The position numbers and the translations under genes were made by a program. A stretch of DNA of 64,000 bases from Plasmodiophora brassicae (lineage: Eukaryota; Endomyxa; Phytomyxea; Plasmodiophorida; Plasmodiophoridae). Positions within the stretch are counted from its first letter, which is position 1, and each line of letters opens with the position of its first letter. Positions 25,101 through 32,969 of the stretch are shown here, one piece after another. The stretch spans positions 1 to 64,000 of the forward strand of contig JASFAU010000017.1 in the NCBI GenBank assembly GCA_039704465.1, read 5' to 3'. The notes under the pieces are model-generated. The model worked only from the letters and a program-made list of their open reading frames with translations, was not told the DNA's origin and searched no databases.

Positions 25101-26274
25101 CAAGGACCGGCTGATGCAGGGCGCCGGGCGCTTGCGTCAACTGGTCGCTGGAGAACAGCAGTTGTCGTTCGGTGCGTCATCCCGTGAACGTTTCGAATCC
25201 CTGTTTCTGATTGCCGTTGCAGTGATGACAGATGCCGTCGAGGGCAACGTCCGATCCAGTCTGGGTCTGCCGGAAGGAGCGCTCATTCAAACAACGCATG
25301 TTCTGCAGTGGACGCTCCAGAACACGTGCCTGGAGAACGAGGTCGGCCTGTGGCAGTGGGCGCAGAAGGGCACCCAGTTCCTGAAGAACGGCGACTGCAA
25401 GCCCGTCGACGACGACTTCTCCCTCTCGTTCATGTACGGGTCAAAGGCTACTCGTCAAACGGTGTCGGATGCTGCCAAAGGTGCTTTTGAACTGGAGCCG
25501 GATGTCCAAGAGCGAATGGGCAGCATGTTCGGGGATGTCAGTATTCGCGGCCAGTGTGAGCGGTACGGTCAGGAGGTGATCGTGGCGGTGACGTCCTCGA
25601 TGAATGAGGAGTGCGAGCGCGAACTTCAGGTCGAGCAAGAAGAACAGAAGGAGCAGGAGCGCGAAATCGAAGCGATGCAACCACACGAAGAGCAAGCCTG
25701 GAAGTACGGCGGCGTTCTGCAATGCGACTCGTTGGTCAGCTTCAGCGACGCTGGCGCCGACGCCCTGCCCGTTGGCGACGCGCTGTCTGGACTGAGCATC
25801 GATGTTGTGAACTGGGAGCAGGCCAAGCTGTGGGCGACGGCCAACTTCATGCGAACCGTGGAACAAGGGGAGCCATGCCTGGATTACCTTCGTGTCGCCG
25901 ATGTTGTCGTGGTGTTCGAAAACGATCACGCTGTGCTACTGCTGTCCGACCAAGAGGCAGATGGTGTGCTGGAGGCGATTTGCCGGTCGAAGCAGAAGAC
26001 GAAGTCGTGGCGGCTGGGCCATGTTTCTTGTTTACGAGCGCGGGATGCCAACGGCATCTCGACAACAGCCCTGTCGGCCGTCGGCCTCTTCAACGGCGAG
26101 ACGACCTTCCCTGAGTCGTCCTATATGTCCGATCTGGAGGCGTTACTGAGCACAACCGCGTCACATAACGCTGCCAAGGACCTTATTCACGCTCGTGGCC
26201 TGTCCCATAACTACGATTGTTCGCAACTGAAGACGTTCATCAACCACGTGTCGTACGACAACCGTGCCGAGTAG
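19192..26274 (+). CDS. DUF3638/DUF3645-family giant helicase-like protein
   Basis: A single open frame of 2360 aa without introns, unlike most other genes here. The N-terminal quarter has a charged helical segment (about residues 85-150). The family core begins with a Walker A-like loop in SQLNMGMGKTRVILPMLI (about 1340-1355), followed by a DExD-type box in DIFDESDALLHYRY (about 1468-1480) and a helicase motif VI-like MQGAGRLRQL (about 1974-1984). This trio is the signature known from DUF3638 (PF12340) and DUF3645 (PF12359) proteins of fungi and oomycetes, very large proteins of unproven function sometimes labelled ubiquitinyl hydrolase in databases. A Glu/Gln-rich coiled coil lies at about 2138-2165. 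The C-terminus (GLSHNYDCSQLKTFINH) looks complete. The ATG at 19192 is the first in frame but lies within a duplicated flank; a later start such as the Met near 19444 cannot be excluded. ATPase or helicase activity is inference from motifs. Confidence 0.85.
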   Translation: MPFPTVPLFLANGGSNALTTPCKSRSIPLNPSDLENLVVADLACRRCVSDIVRYIQTVNQAGGPPLFHPDQQDGTRSFALEFARMNDDMKQRWECETQDAERRRTRYWQDVVQKKKRLDELRQKESALKREISEMEVKRGRDYECEVQYKRRNLASLKNDINSALVAPHFIVNPLPQDADRALCVLFFFMMPTSLCALAKLLFSAQTKLVPSSLICRLRHQLPDNSNDWQSHYVEHDGRHDAGSELVLCPHAISYSVPHRFGITNVDYLGSSDDCQKCMWYPDYQTLFSPPGNINPFQVTDCPNATRGWFIEPLHDSDDPQLLKWALAFPAVANHASPRGNEGYAKLDSGNRPSWLNVNSFLACAGLRSFPYQQVRKITGILRDRTLPLGRPCIQTLLRMAMFQMGPPEGNWTLWHSDLRNPEFVDALVHVMKASATRLRPAIRDHRDFPILAHLSAFVSQLLDKEDLRPLFTAIAADWAELLGKRLQSGRITPEEAVVLKCKQCLMFAYGILSISDLGTLSHRQAASLCALVVRHHNAFVFIDDISDDDLERALRDALVGVKYVMTRRIDAMSDLLEDRDLTNALRCIVGKVPQSLVGWSRYESTQCYEVTASVEGRSDHYMLNALDGTVLVNGSPPGRLPRDVVENALYRRHFGDRQFEVVTHPDGTHFETTRALDTLYYYEFDLRSDRLVVRETNTSTKETLELVDAGVIRQSFGDLPVRLHEMHSHWVLVDRNKRPPAYYSVMVLRGIPFDGRSVDFIVCNGLCCAVELHERGRPVRELLATSEGMKKFVHVAKDVHDGLLLGNILSVFEKFEDRRFIHVLTTGADAGVLIDLPRYRLSFRVERNGEAIVSNDYAGRVVSWQQQLPMLPLFRQYLVLVDPGSTPSLCDTWLSAATLLIPDGKVVVDERGEVVIELDDCCAAKLNATTMEWNALHQTFRCSAPGMLATRLQMAAILAAAGTMVPEPLLGMTGSEAALQLVRQCWVNRPLSDTERERLANVSEFSHREPTLAIVCDDLLRYTTSFEFLYSNGQSEAKPEPDVAQREAENDLLNASFGELRSRMRSPIQSNRLRQWLLPGESIRPGLFAQSSLVAVRSTRVLPTVERLPRSPVGRDVVKQFEAELRALLVHSDPSGSVPEFPIGALDSKKQPSKVFEEVLRALERSWGTHHQLPRPRRSSQVEVMAVVRRMAARVDALVDVQHQFLKTVLIDNRDPVYEWLLLSNRAPVLCFTDLLRIALRAPECTELMPFLSSGARDDYRSATLTFLELLVLRGRLCRIVQHEGNEAMQIRELETFRQWDTSQHAGWLVFEVEGDIQIRPEQYAMARHLLDNAGAISQLNMGMGKTRVILPMLIIDAVARGDRVRVNVLDALWHETLEYYRLHLTASALAVRIAEFPFSRDVDVGKGTIELLKQVLACSNCFVVAPQHRVSLILKIAELRLAEDREVQSLANLLHSAESSVSFRDIFDESDALLHYRYALVYAVGTPTRLEHCDERITAACILLRAINRADDGARLGTLLARPGFSTRYPAGSRGDFSPVHLAARQDRHNDPDRQLLRQLIAAQLLDGARTDDDLDWLDAWSTRRASDELREALLRFLADDEFEDERSLLTSFPEDHRPLVLALRGLLAFGRIEFALEQRNRVNYGIDVHRRPKRLAVPFVAADVPSSRSEFADPDISILLTTLAYYHDGIGKRDVRDAFDRMLGLGAPAQARLFQHWIGPIQQGLTDDEAAAIGDVSRIDLTNDVQLDLLHSKLKHSTELINFWVKSFVLPSDTAQYPQRMMTSAWHLAASTSAVGFSGTNDVHLLLPLQVTRREPNIDRLLATDGSMLNCIVDKTLQVETLPRSDSTALWQCLLEHVAGHATEFRALIDVGSFLAGVPNEKAARFLAGQRPFADAFRAIYFFNNKPGAKRCWMVLDTEREQIMEQSRSPIAARDSFVIFDDARTRGADLKLAPTATAVVTIGQKLSKDRLMQGAGRLRQLVAGEQQLSFGASSRERFESLFLIAVAVMTDAVEGNVRSSLGLPEGALIQTTHVLQWTLQNTCLENEVGLWQWAQKGTQFLKNGDCKPVDDDFSLSFMYGSKATRQTVSDAAKGAFELEPDVQERMGSMFGDVSIRGQCERYGQEVIVAVTSSMNEECERELQVEQEEQKEQEREIEAMQPHEEQAWKYGGVLQCDSLVSFSDAGADALPVGDALSGLSIDVVNWEQAKLWATANFMRTVEQGEPCLDYLRVADVVVVFENDHAVLLLSDQEADGVLEAICRSKQKTKSWRLGHVSCLRARDANGISTTALSAVGLFNGETTFPESSYMSDLEALLSTTASHNAAKDLIHARGLSHNYDCSQLKTFINHVSYDNRAE

Positions 26275-26384
26275 CCCGTTCTCATCATTACACACACACA
26301 CAGTGACACACACACACGAGCGCCTCGCGTACCGCCCTAGTTTATAGAGTTCGCGCGTTGGATTTGATATCGCCTGCGAACCTC
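26275..26384. repeat. CA-rich microsatellite after the DUF3638-family gene
   Basis: ACACACACACAC-type tracts at about 26289-26318 directly follow the stop codon. Nothing else is seen before the next repeat copy. Confidence 0.7.
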
Positions 26385-27065
26385 CTGCGCGGATGGGCAC
26401 AAACGGCGATGCAGGTGGACGCCACTACCTCGACGTGAAGCAGGCGACGACTCCATGGAAGGCGTCGTCGGCGCGACCGACGACTCTGCCGGTCATCACA
26501 GACACTCGTACCTGTCCTGGAGGTGCAGGTCTCTTGCTCAGATCTATCGAGCGCGTTGTCAGGCGTCCATCGGGTCGTGTTAGACGTCGGTGCGGGCGCA
26601 GGCAGGCCAGACAGGCGCGTCGGCAACACGAGACGTGCGATGCGACGGTACGTCGGGCGGTCGTGTAGGACGTTGCAGAGGGGGCGCTTGCGACCGACAT
26701 GCACGTCGACAGGTGTCCACCCTCATGCGATGGCTGTGTACAGATGTGCTGAAACGTCTGGGTTGTGCTGCGGCGTGTCGGATACGAACGTATGGATTGA
26801 CCCGAGACTTGCGCTTACTCGAGCCATAGCCAGAACGCTGACTCGATGACGGTAGGCGCATGTCATCGGACGCTCACCACAGGGCCCCCATGGATCAGAT
26901 GCGGCAATGCGTCTCAGACGGCGCCAACGCGCCCCAGACCCTGGCTGGAAACGCGGAAGTGATGAAGCGGGCGGTCTAGCCATGGTTGATCATCAGGGCG
27001 CAGGTCTGCCGGACAACGAGATGCCGCCAAGCGATGCCATCCAGCAGCGACCTACGGCTCCGTCT
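26385..27065 (+). repeat. Interspersed repeat family, copy C
   Basis: Blocks CTCGTACCTGTCCTGGAGGT (26506), ACGTCGGGCGGTCGTGTAGG, TGGATCAGATGCGGCAATGC (26891) and the tail TAGCCATGGTTGATCATCAG (26979) occur in the same order as in copies A, B and H. It follows the DUF3638-family gene at its 3' side, so that gene is flanked on both sides by members of the same repeat. Confidence 0.7.
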
Positions 27066-27300
27066 GCAATTATAGGTAGGCGTCTCCTGGTGTCTTAAAT
27101 CGAAACGGGCACTCGACCTGCAGGCCTTATACGCAGGCGCCATCGTCGCTGCGCCCGCTTATGTACCGACGTCTGGTTCGGCTGATGATCAGATTCGTGG
27201 CAGTTTCCGTTATGTAATGTACGTTCAAGCCGTGGCCGGGTGGCCGACGGTGACACCTGGTGTTGGGTATTACGTACACGAGGACGCGCGACGTCGTCGT

Positions 27301-28100
27301 CTAGAGGTCCGTCGAGATTCGGCTGATCAGGCGGTAGCAGTCCCAGAGCGGGGTGCCAATGACAAGCAGGGCGGACGCGATGGCGCACAGGCACGTCGTC
27401 ACGATCCATGCGATGAAGAACGGTTTCGTGAAGACCAGCCGGCCAGGTACAACGGGATAGGCACGCCGACCACCATCACGAACGTGATCGCGGCCGACCA
27501 TCGCACCGACCGCACCCATTCTTGTCGAAAGTCTTCGACACCCGCAGTCGACGTCGGGCCCATCCACGTCCGGTCGACGTCGGTTGCCGAGTCGTCGCGG
27601 CGCTGAGCGTCGTCGTCGGCCGTGTCCGCGATACTCATCGTGGACGACCAGTCCGTTCCGGGGTCGGGTCGGATCAGTGTCAAGGCCACCGTCAACACTG
27701 TCGACGACGCCAGGGCGACCACGTTGCCGACCAGCATCGGGTAGTCGGCGCCGGTGGTCTGCAGGTTCACCGTCCCATAGACGGCGTGGGCGGTCCAGAT
27801 CCAGCTGGCGACGGCCAGCACGAGGCCGGCGACGGCGGCGGAGACGGCGGCCAGGCCCGTGCACTGGCGCCAGAGGATCGCGCAGACGACGCGTGCCACG
27901 GCCGACCCGATACAGATGCCCATGCCGAGGTACACGTAGGACAGGCTGACGCCGGTCTCGTTCAGGACAAGGCCGAAGACGCCCATCAGGGCGCCGAACA
28001 CGGCGCAGGATGCCTTGGAGACCTGCAGGAGACGCTCGGAGGTCGCCGCCGGGTTCACGTACGTCTTGTACACGTCGTACGTGATCAGCCAGAACCATCG
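27301..28100 (-). pseudogene. DUR3: Urea/solute-sodium symporter DUR3, C-terminal fragment
   Basis: Minus-strand text matches the C-terminal half of the DUR3 urea-proton symporter family (SSS superfamily): LITYDVYKTYVNP, LSYVYLGMGICIGSAV, then YGTVNLQTTGADYPMLVGN followed by VVALASSTV. Several membrane helices are readable. The 5' end breaks off at about 28100, with no upstream helices, and unrelated sequence follows. Near 27440 the frame shifts by one base: GVPIPLYLAG continues in another frame as VFTKPFFIAWIVTT to a stop at 27301. A full family member has about 650-700 residues; about 260 remain. Therefore a 5'-truncated, frameshifted pseudogene, apparently brought in or cut by repeats. Confidence 0.8.
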
Positions 28101-28394
28101 CCGTTTGCATGCTCCGGCGGCGTGTTCTGACATTGCCCGGATTGGGTATCCGCGTCGTGCGCTGAGGTGTGGTTGTCGCGCCCGGTCGGCTTGCCCGCAT
28201 GGTCGTACACGACGCATAGCGGTCGCGCGCCGGGTCGCTGTAGGTAAGCGCCGACCTGATGGTCATTGGAAATGTTGTCCACGGTCTCACCGTTGCAGAC
28301 GTAGAAACGCCGGGCATCTGCGTAGCGACTTTGGGGGCACATAACGATGGCCACGACGTGACGTTGCCCGGCGGCCTCGATCGGTAAGCCTTGC

Positions 28395-28560
28395 AAATGC
28401 CGATGCCTGTCCAGCACGTATTACACGGCCCGGGTCTACGCATCAGGGGAAGAATCGTACCTGCCCAGGAGGTGCAGCACGTTCGCCTAAACGTATCGGG
28501 CTCGTTGCCAGCTGTCCAGCCGTATGTGTTGTAGCAGCATTGGCTCCGGCTGTCCGCGTT
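28395..28560 (+). repeat. Interspersed repeat family, partial copy D
   Basis: CCTGTCCAGCACGTATTACA (28407), AATCGTACCTGCCCAGGAGG (28452) and CGTTCGCCTAAACG correspond to 18325-18420 of copy B. Only this central segment is recognisable; the 300 bases upstream to the DUR3 fragment hold nothing identified. Confidence 0.55.
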
Positions 28561-28750
28561 GCTGTTCGGGGACGACGTTAGCGCGGGATCGGCGTGGCAG
28601 GCAGGCGAGCTACGTACGCCCGACATTTAGGACCACGGTCAGGGTGTTTCGGCGAGCCGACACTGTACGTGCCATAAAGCTCACGTCAGTGCGCCGTTGG
28701 TTAGTCAGGCCATACGGGAGACGTGGCGCAGGTGGACACACGACGACGGC

Positions 28751-29005
28751 TTAACCGGGCAACAGTTCTGCAGCTGCGGGGTCTGCAGATTCTGGCCCAC
28801 AATGGGATGAGCGAGTAACATACGTGAATGCAGGCAGCGGCGTATGGCGTCGATCCCCTCTAGCGCGGTCGCTGCAATAGAAGTAGAACCTTTCAAAATC
28901 GATGCCGTGGAGAAACGACGGGCGGCGTACCAGAATGGAGTTATTGAAGTAGTTTGCAGCCGTCTCAAGGTCGTCCAGGACAGGAACCAGAAACCACGGC
29001 GGCAA
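28751..29005 (-). other. Possible coding fragment, unknown family
   Basis: The minus strand has protein-like text without low complexity (VPVLDDLETAANYFNNSILV, then FLHGIDFERFYFYC) ending at a stop near 28751. There is no obvious ATG, splice site or family match. It may be an exon or a gene relic. Confidence 0.2.
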
Positions 29006-29569
29006 CAGTGGTGATACAGGATTCTAGTATCGTCCACTCCGAGTGCTGAAGGTTAACGGGCACGTCTCGCCAGGAAGTAATCAGGCGGGCGACGTGTCAC
29101 AGTACGAGGAAGGGCGTACGCGGCAACAACGGTGATACCTGACTTGCCAGGAATCTGAGCAGCAATACTCGCGACTGTGGACACATGAATGTCAGCCGTT
29201 GCGAAACGCGACAGGTTAACGAGTACACACCTCGCAGAGTCATCGGCCTCTGCAGTTCACGTCAGCGCAAGCCATGCGGCTGGACTGGCGACTGGGCAGA
29301 CAGACGGGACGCCAGCAGCAACCCCTCGGCCGCATCCAGGCCCAGCACCTCGGTATGATAAAGGGATCACCTTGTGCCAGAGACATGCAGACGAGCAGCG
29401 GCAGGCGTCGAGACGACCGGCGGCAGCCCCGCCTTGCGCCGACATTGACCGCCCAGCGAGCGAGTGCATGCGGCGCACTGCGCAGCCGACCGACGACGAC
29501 GACGACACTATCCAGACGAAGTCATGCTGAGAATACCCGGCTGTCCCGCGACGAAGTCACCCACCAGAC

Positions 29570-29900
29570 GACTCGACATGCCGAGGGGGGAGCTCGGCGA
29601 CGCGCTGTGCTCGTCGTGGGTCGTGCAGCTGGTCCGCGGCGACGTCGGCGCTGGCGCAGGTAGGCGCGTCATGGCGTTGACGACCCGCGACGTGCGATGC
29701 CGAACAACGGCATGTCGGGCGGCCGTGTACGACGATATAGTGGCCGCCGTTGACGATCGGTAGCGTCGTGGGACGCGCCGACGACGCCCACCACGGAGTC
29801 GGCGCCTGCTACACGTTGAGCGGCGTCCACCTTAACGACGTACACCGCCCTCCATCCGGCGTGCACATTGTGACATCGTGCAGGAGACGTCGGAGGACGG
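29570..29900 (+). repeat. Interspersed repeat family, partial copy E
   Basis: GGCGACGTCGGCGCTGGCGC, GGCGCGTCATGGCGTTGACG, GTGCGATGCCGAACAACGGC, ATGTCGGGCGGCCGTGTACG and CCACCACGGAGTCGGCGCC match the distal half of copies A, B and F. Confidence 0.6.
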
Positions 29901-30019
29901 CGCACGCTCCATGATGTATAGCGTGCGTTGGGTGCACTGCAACGCCATCCGCCCAGGCGGCACACCTGTCAGCGCATCGGGGACGCCCGGCGTCGCCGAC
30001 AGGTTCATAATCGACATCG

Positions 30020-30236
30020 CCGTGGAGCCAACTGAGCGGCGAGATGGGATCCCGCCCTTGGACATATCCGGTTTAGACCAGGGGTCGCCTAGCTCGCCGT
30101 CGGTCGTTGGCGGGCCTGAAGGTACATGATTTCCTTCAGGGCCGCCAACGGCCGGCGGCGAGATAGGCGATCCGTGGTCTAAACCGGATAGGTCCAAGGG
30201 CGGGATTCCCTCTCGCCGCTCAGTTGGCTCCATGGC
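30020..30236. repeat. Inverted repeat, about 105-bp arms, imperfect
   Basis: 30021-30126 and 30133-30236 are reverse complements at roughly 90% identity, with a spacer of only about 6-8 bases (ACATGAT). Conserved blocks include GAGCCAACTGAGCGGCGAGA, ATCCGGTTTAGACCA and TCAGGCC/GCCAACG. Arms have diverged by scattered substitutions, so it is old and not an assembly fold-back. Confidence 0.85.
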
Positions 30237-30889
30237 GACGAGACGACGTGGCGAACCGTGTTGCAGTTGCCACGTTTCCTCCTGGGTCAAGTCGACTGCC
30301 CACCAATGGCGAACATCTCGCTGTTCTTGATCTCTGCCGGGCCCCGGTGGACGCATCCCCGATTCAAGCAGCACTGTTCCAGGGCGGTATCTGTGATGGA
30401 CACGCGCCTCGAGGATTGCTTTCGGGCACGTGTCGCCGGCTCAGGACTCCACACTAGCTCTTAGGCTCGTATAATCGTGTGTAATATAAAACACACCCGG
30501 CGTCAGGCGCTCACGACGGGTAGTACTCGCTATCCATCAGCGGTTGCTGAGCCTCCCGCGTCTTTGGGGCTGCTTCACCACCATGAAAGCGCGCACCCGC
30601 CACAGCTTCCCGTAACATATCATCGTCCGCGTTCAGAGCTTGCGCAGCTGAGCCTACGCCCAGAACATCCGTCATCGTCACGACACACTGATTGTACAGA
30701 GGCTTCGACTCACTGCGGAGGAGCGTGCCGCCGGGGAACACAGCTTAGCACGCTTGACGGCATGTTCGGTTCGCTTCCCCTGCAACAAAGGTCCATCGTC
30801 AGGACACACATCTTCACACTGGTCCAAACGCTGTTCACCTGGCTTTCCTGCGAGGTCGACTGGCAGAGTTCGGACGTGTCTCGTGTCGA
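30237..30889. other. Intergenic, no gene recognised
   Basis: Only short unsupported ORFs. The stretch from about 30840 begins the left outer part of the large inverted repeat. Confidence 0.4.
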
Positions 30890-30989
30890 CTCATCGCTGT
30901 TATCGTCCGAGCTGGTCATCGACCGCGCGTCGGCAGCGGCCTGTTGGGAGGGCAGTCAGTACAGCGATCCGTGATCAGCAAAGCAGTCA

Positions 30990-31400
30990 TCAACGAACGA
31001 TTCGCCTGCGTTTGACTGCTGCGCGGCTCTGCAGGGTGACGGCGCGGCGACTGCTCCTCGTTCGACGCGTAGGTCCATTGCCGTCGGCAGCAGCGTCGTC
31101 GTCAATGGCCTCGTCAGCCTGGTCGGCTCGGTTGCCCCGGAGCTGGCGAATGGCGGCAACGTAGGCGCCCACCGTATCGTCGACGATGCCGCGAAACCTC
31201 GACGACGTTGCCTCTGCCATCGGCCTTGGTCGAGAGTCCAGGATCACCAGCTCGAACGCGTTGACGAAATAGGCATGTGTGTGCCTCGAGCTCAGGCCGA
31301 TCTCGACGAGCGTGCGTCCCACAGCGCCGATCAGCGCCAGAGCGTGCTTGTAGGGGCGCCAATCGATGCGTGCAGCGCAGCACGTCTCCAGTAGGTCGTC
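30990..31400 (-). CDS. Hypothetical ORF in left arm of inverted repeat
   Basis: An open frame reads outward from the centre of the palindrome: EHVLVVDDLLET, IDWRPYKHALALIGAVGRTL, AYFVNAFELVILDSRPRP, then a basic C-terminus (RAAVKRRRIVR). About 130 residues are shared with the right arm with few amino-acid changes. Conservation between diverged arms suggests past coding constraint. No family was recognised. A start codon lies only across the palindrome centre, so it may be a relic. Confidence 0.35.
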   Translation of the reverse strand, partial: DDLLETCCAARIDWRPYKHALALIGAVGRTLVEIGLSSRHTHAYFVNAFELVILDSRPRPMAEATSSRFRGIVDDTVGAYVAAIRQLRGNRADQADEAIDDDAAADGNGPTRRTRSSRRAVTLQSRAAVKRRRIVR

Positions 31401-31439
31401 AACGACGAGGACATGCTCAGCGGGGTGACGAACGGCGCC

Positions 31440-31853
31440 GGCGACGGTCGAAAGGACGCCGTTCGTCACCCCGCTGAGCATGTCCTCGTCGTCGACGACC
31501 TACTGGAGACGTTCGGCGCTGCACGCATCGATTGGCGCCCCTACAAGCACGCTCTGGCGCTGATCAGCGCTGTGGGGCGCACGCTCGTCGAGATCGGCCT
31601 GAGCTCGAGGCACGCACATGCATATTTCGTCAACGCGTTCGAGCTGGTGATCCTGGACTCACGACCAAGGCCGATGGCAGAGGCAACGTCGTCGAGGTTT
31701 CGCGGTATGGTGGGCGCGTACGTCGCCGCCATTCGCCAGCGCCGGGGCAACCGAGCCGACCAGGCTGACGAGGCCGTTGACGACGACGCTGCTGTCGATG
31801 GCGACGGACCTGCGCGTCGCACGCGGACGAGTCGCCGCGCCGTCACACTGTAG
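31440..31853 (+). CDS. Hypothetical ORF in right arm of inverted repeat
   Basis: Counterpart of the left-arm ORF in opposite orientation: VVDDLLETFGAARIDWRPYK, LSSRHAHAYFVNAFELVI, ending RRAVTL at a stop at 31853, about 17 residues earlier than the left copy. An ATG (MLSGVTNG) at 31413 sits in the left arm side of the centre. Function unknown; it may encode nothing today. Confidence 0.35.
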   Translation, partial: GDGRKDAVRHPAEHVLVVDDLLETFGAARIDWRPYKHALALISAVGRTLVEIGLSSRHAHAYFVNAFELVILDSRPRPMAEATSSRFRGMVGAYVAAIRQRRGNRADQADEAVDDDAAVDGDGPARRTRTSRRAVTL

Positions 31854-31901
31854 AGCCGCGCGTCTGGCAAACGCAGGCGAATCGTTCGTCACTGGCTGAG
31901 A

Positions 31902-32055
31902 GCCTGGTCGAAGTGATTTTGGGTCGACTTTTTCAAAATGAGACGAAAACCAGTCACAAAAGGCTGCGCAAAGGAGACGAGAAGGAGACGAAAAGTCAAC
32001 GAGAGTCGATGCTCGTCACAGGAGGAAAAGTTGGCGAAAAATACTTCGACCAGGC
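31902..32055. mobile_element. MITE-like insertion with 13-bp terminal inverted repeats
   Basis: Begins GCCTGGTCGAAGT and ends ACTTCGACCAGGC, exact complements; the similarity continues imperfectly inward (GATTTTGGGTCGACTTTT versus AAAAGTTGGCGAAAAAT reversed). The 154-bp unit interrupts the right arm of the large inverted repeat and is missing from the left arm, so it is a later insertion. It is AT-richer than its surroundings and has no coding capacity. A target duplication was not clear. Confidence 0.7.
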
Positions 32056-32200
32056 CCTGAATGGCTGCGCACGAATGACTGTACTGATCACTGCGCTCCC
32101 AACAGGCCGCTGCAGACGCTCGCTCTATATCGAGCTCGGAGAGCGACCACGATGCATCGTCGATAGACACAAGCGACCTGCGTCAGTCGACATCGCGCGA

Positions 32201-32969
32201 GAGCGAGGTTAACTGCTTAGGGCAGTGTTGGCAGACACGTATCCTAACGATGGCTGTAGAGCAAACGAATCTGGCAAGCTGGCAAGCGTCCAAAGCTTTG
32301 TGGCACGGAGACACCCCCTGTGGTCAGTTTGCTACTGCGAACAGCGTCCTGGGTCATTAACCGGCATGACCTTGCAGAAACCCCCCGCCGGCTGCGCCGA
32401 TGACATTGAGCAAGGACCCTGCTGACATGCGCAGCATGCCGCGTGCACCGGTCGGTGATCATTGTCCCCGTCACGCCTGCTTTACTGACCGTCCGCTCGC
32501 TGTAGGCACAAGACAAGAGGACGCGTGAAGTCGTGGCTGGACTTGCGAAGCGTCCTTTCCAGGCATCCAAACCGGTTCGAAACTGACATCGCCGGTACTC
32601 AGGCCAAGATGACCTGTAACACGCACGCGTTGTCCAAGGCATCCGAACGTACTCCTGGCGAACGTGCGAGCCGGTCCGCACAAGACGTCGACCGCGAATC
32701 GATCGAAGAAGCGCAACGTCCTGCACAGGTGCGCTATACTGTGGTAATTGGCATAATCGACGCTGACATTGACATTTAGGAGCGTGACGCTCGGTCGATC
32801 ATGCCAGCGGGCATATCGAACATTGATGCGGCAGGCGTTTGCCGGTCCATTTGCTACGCCATCGCTCCGATGCAGATCGTCCGTGCATTGGCCGGCTGGG
32901 AATGTGTCTCCGGCCCCGTGCCCTCTGGATTGACCTGCGCGTCTGGATCAGCACGAGGCGTCCGCTACG
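32201..32969. other. Upstream of the second LINE, no gene recognised
   Basis: No supported ORF. It could contain the degraded 5' half of the LINE (its endonuclease domain was not found). Confidence 0.35.

Larger units (their letters stand above)
30890..32200. repeat. Large head-to-head inverted repeat, arms about 0.55-0.65 kb
   Basis: The centre is at about 31447, where CAGCGGGGTGACGAACGGCG is followed after about 20 bases by its complement. Left arm runs out to about 30890, right arm to about 32200. The arms differ by substitutions and small in-frame indels (for example an extra DDT-type insertion in the left arm near 31175) and by a 154-bp insertion in the right arm. Outer landmarks CCCTCCCAACAGGCCGCTG-like (complement at 30940; 32098 on plus) fix the homology. 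Confidence 0.85.
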
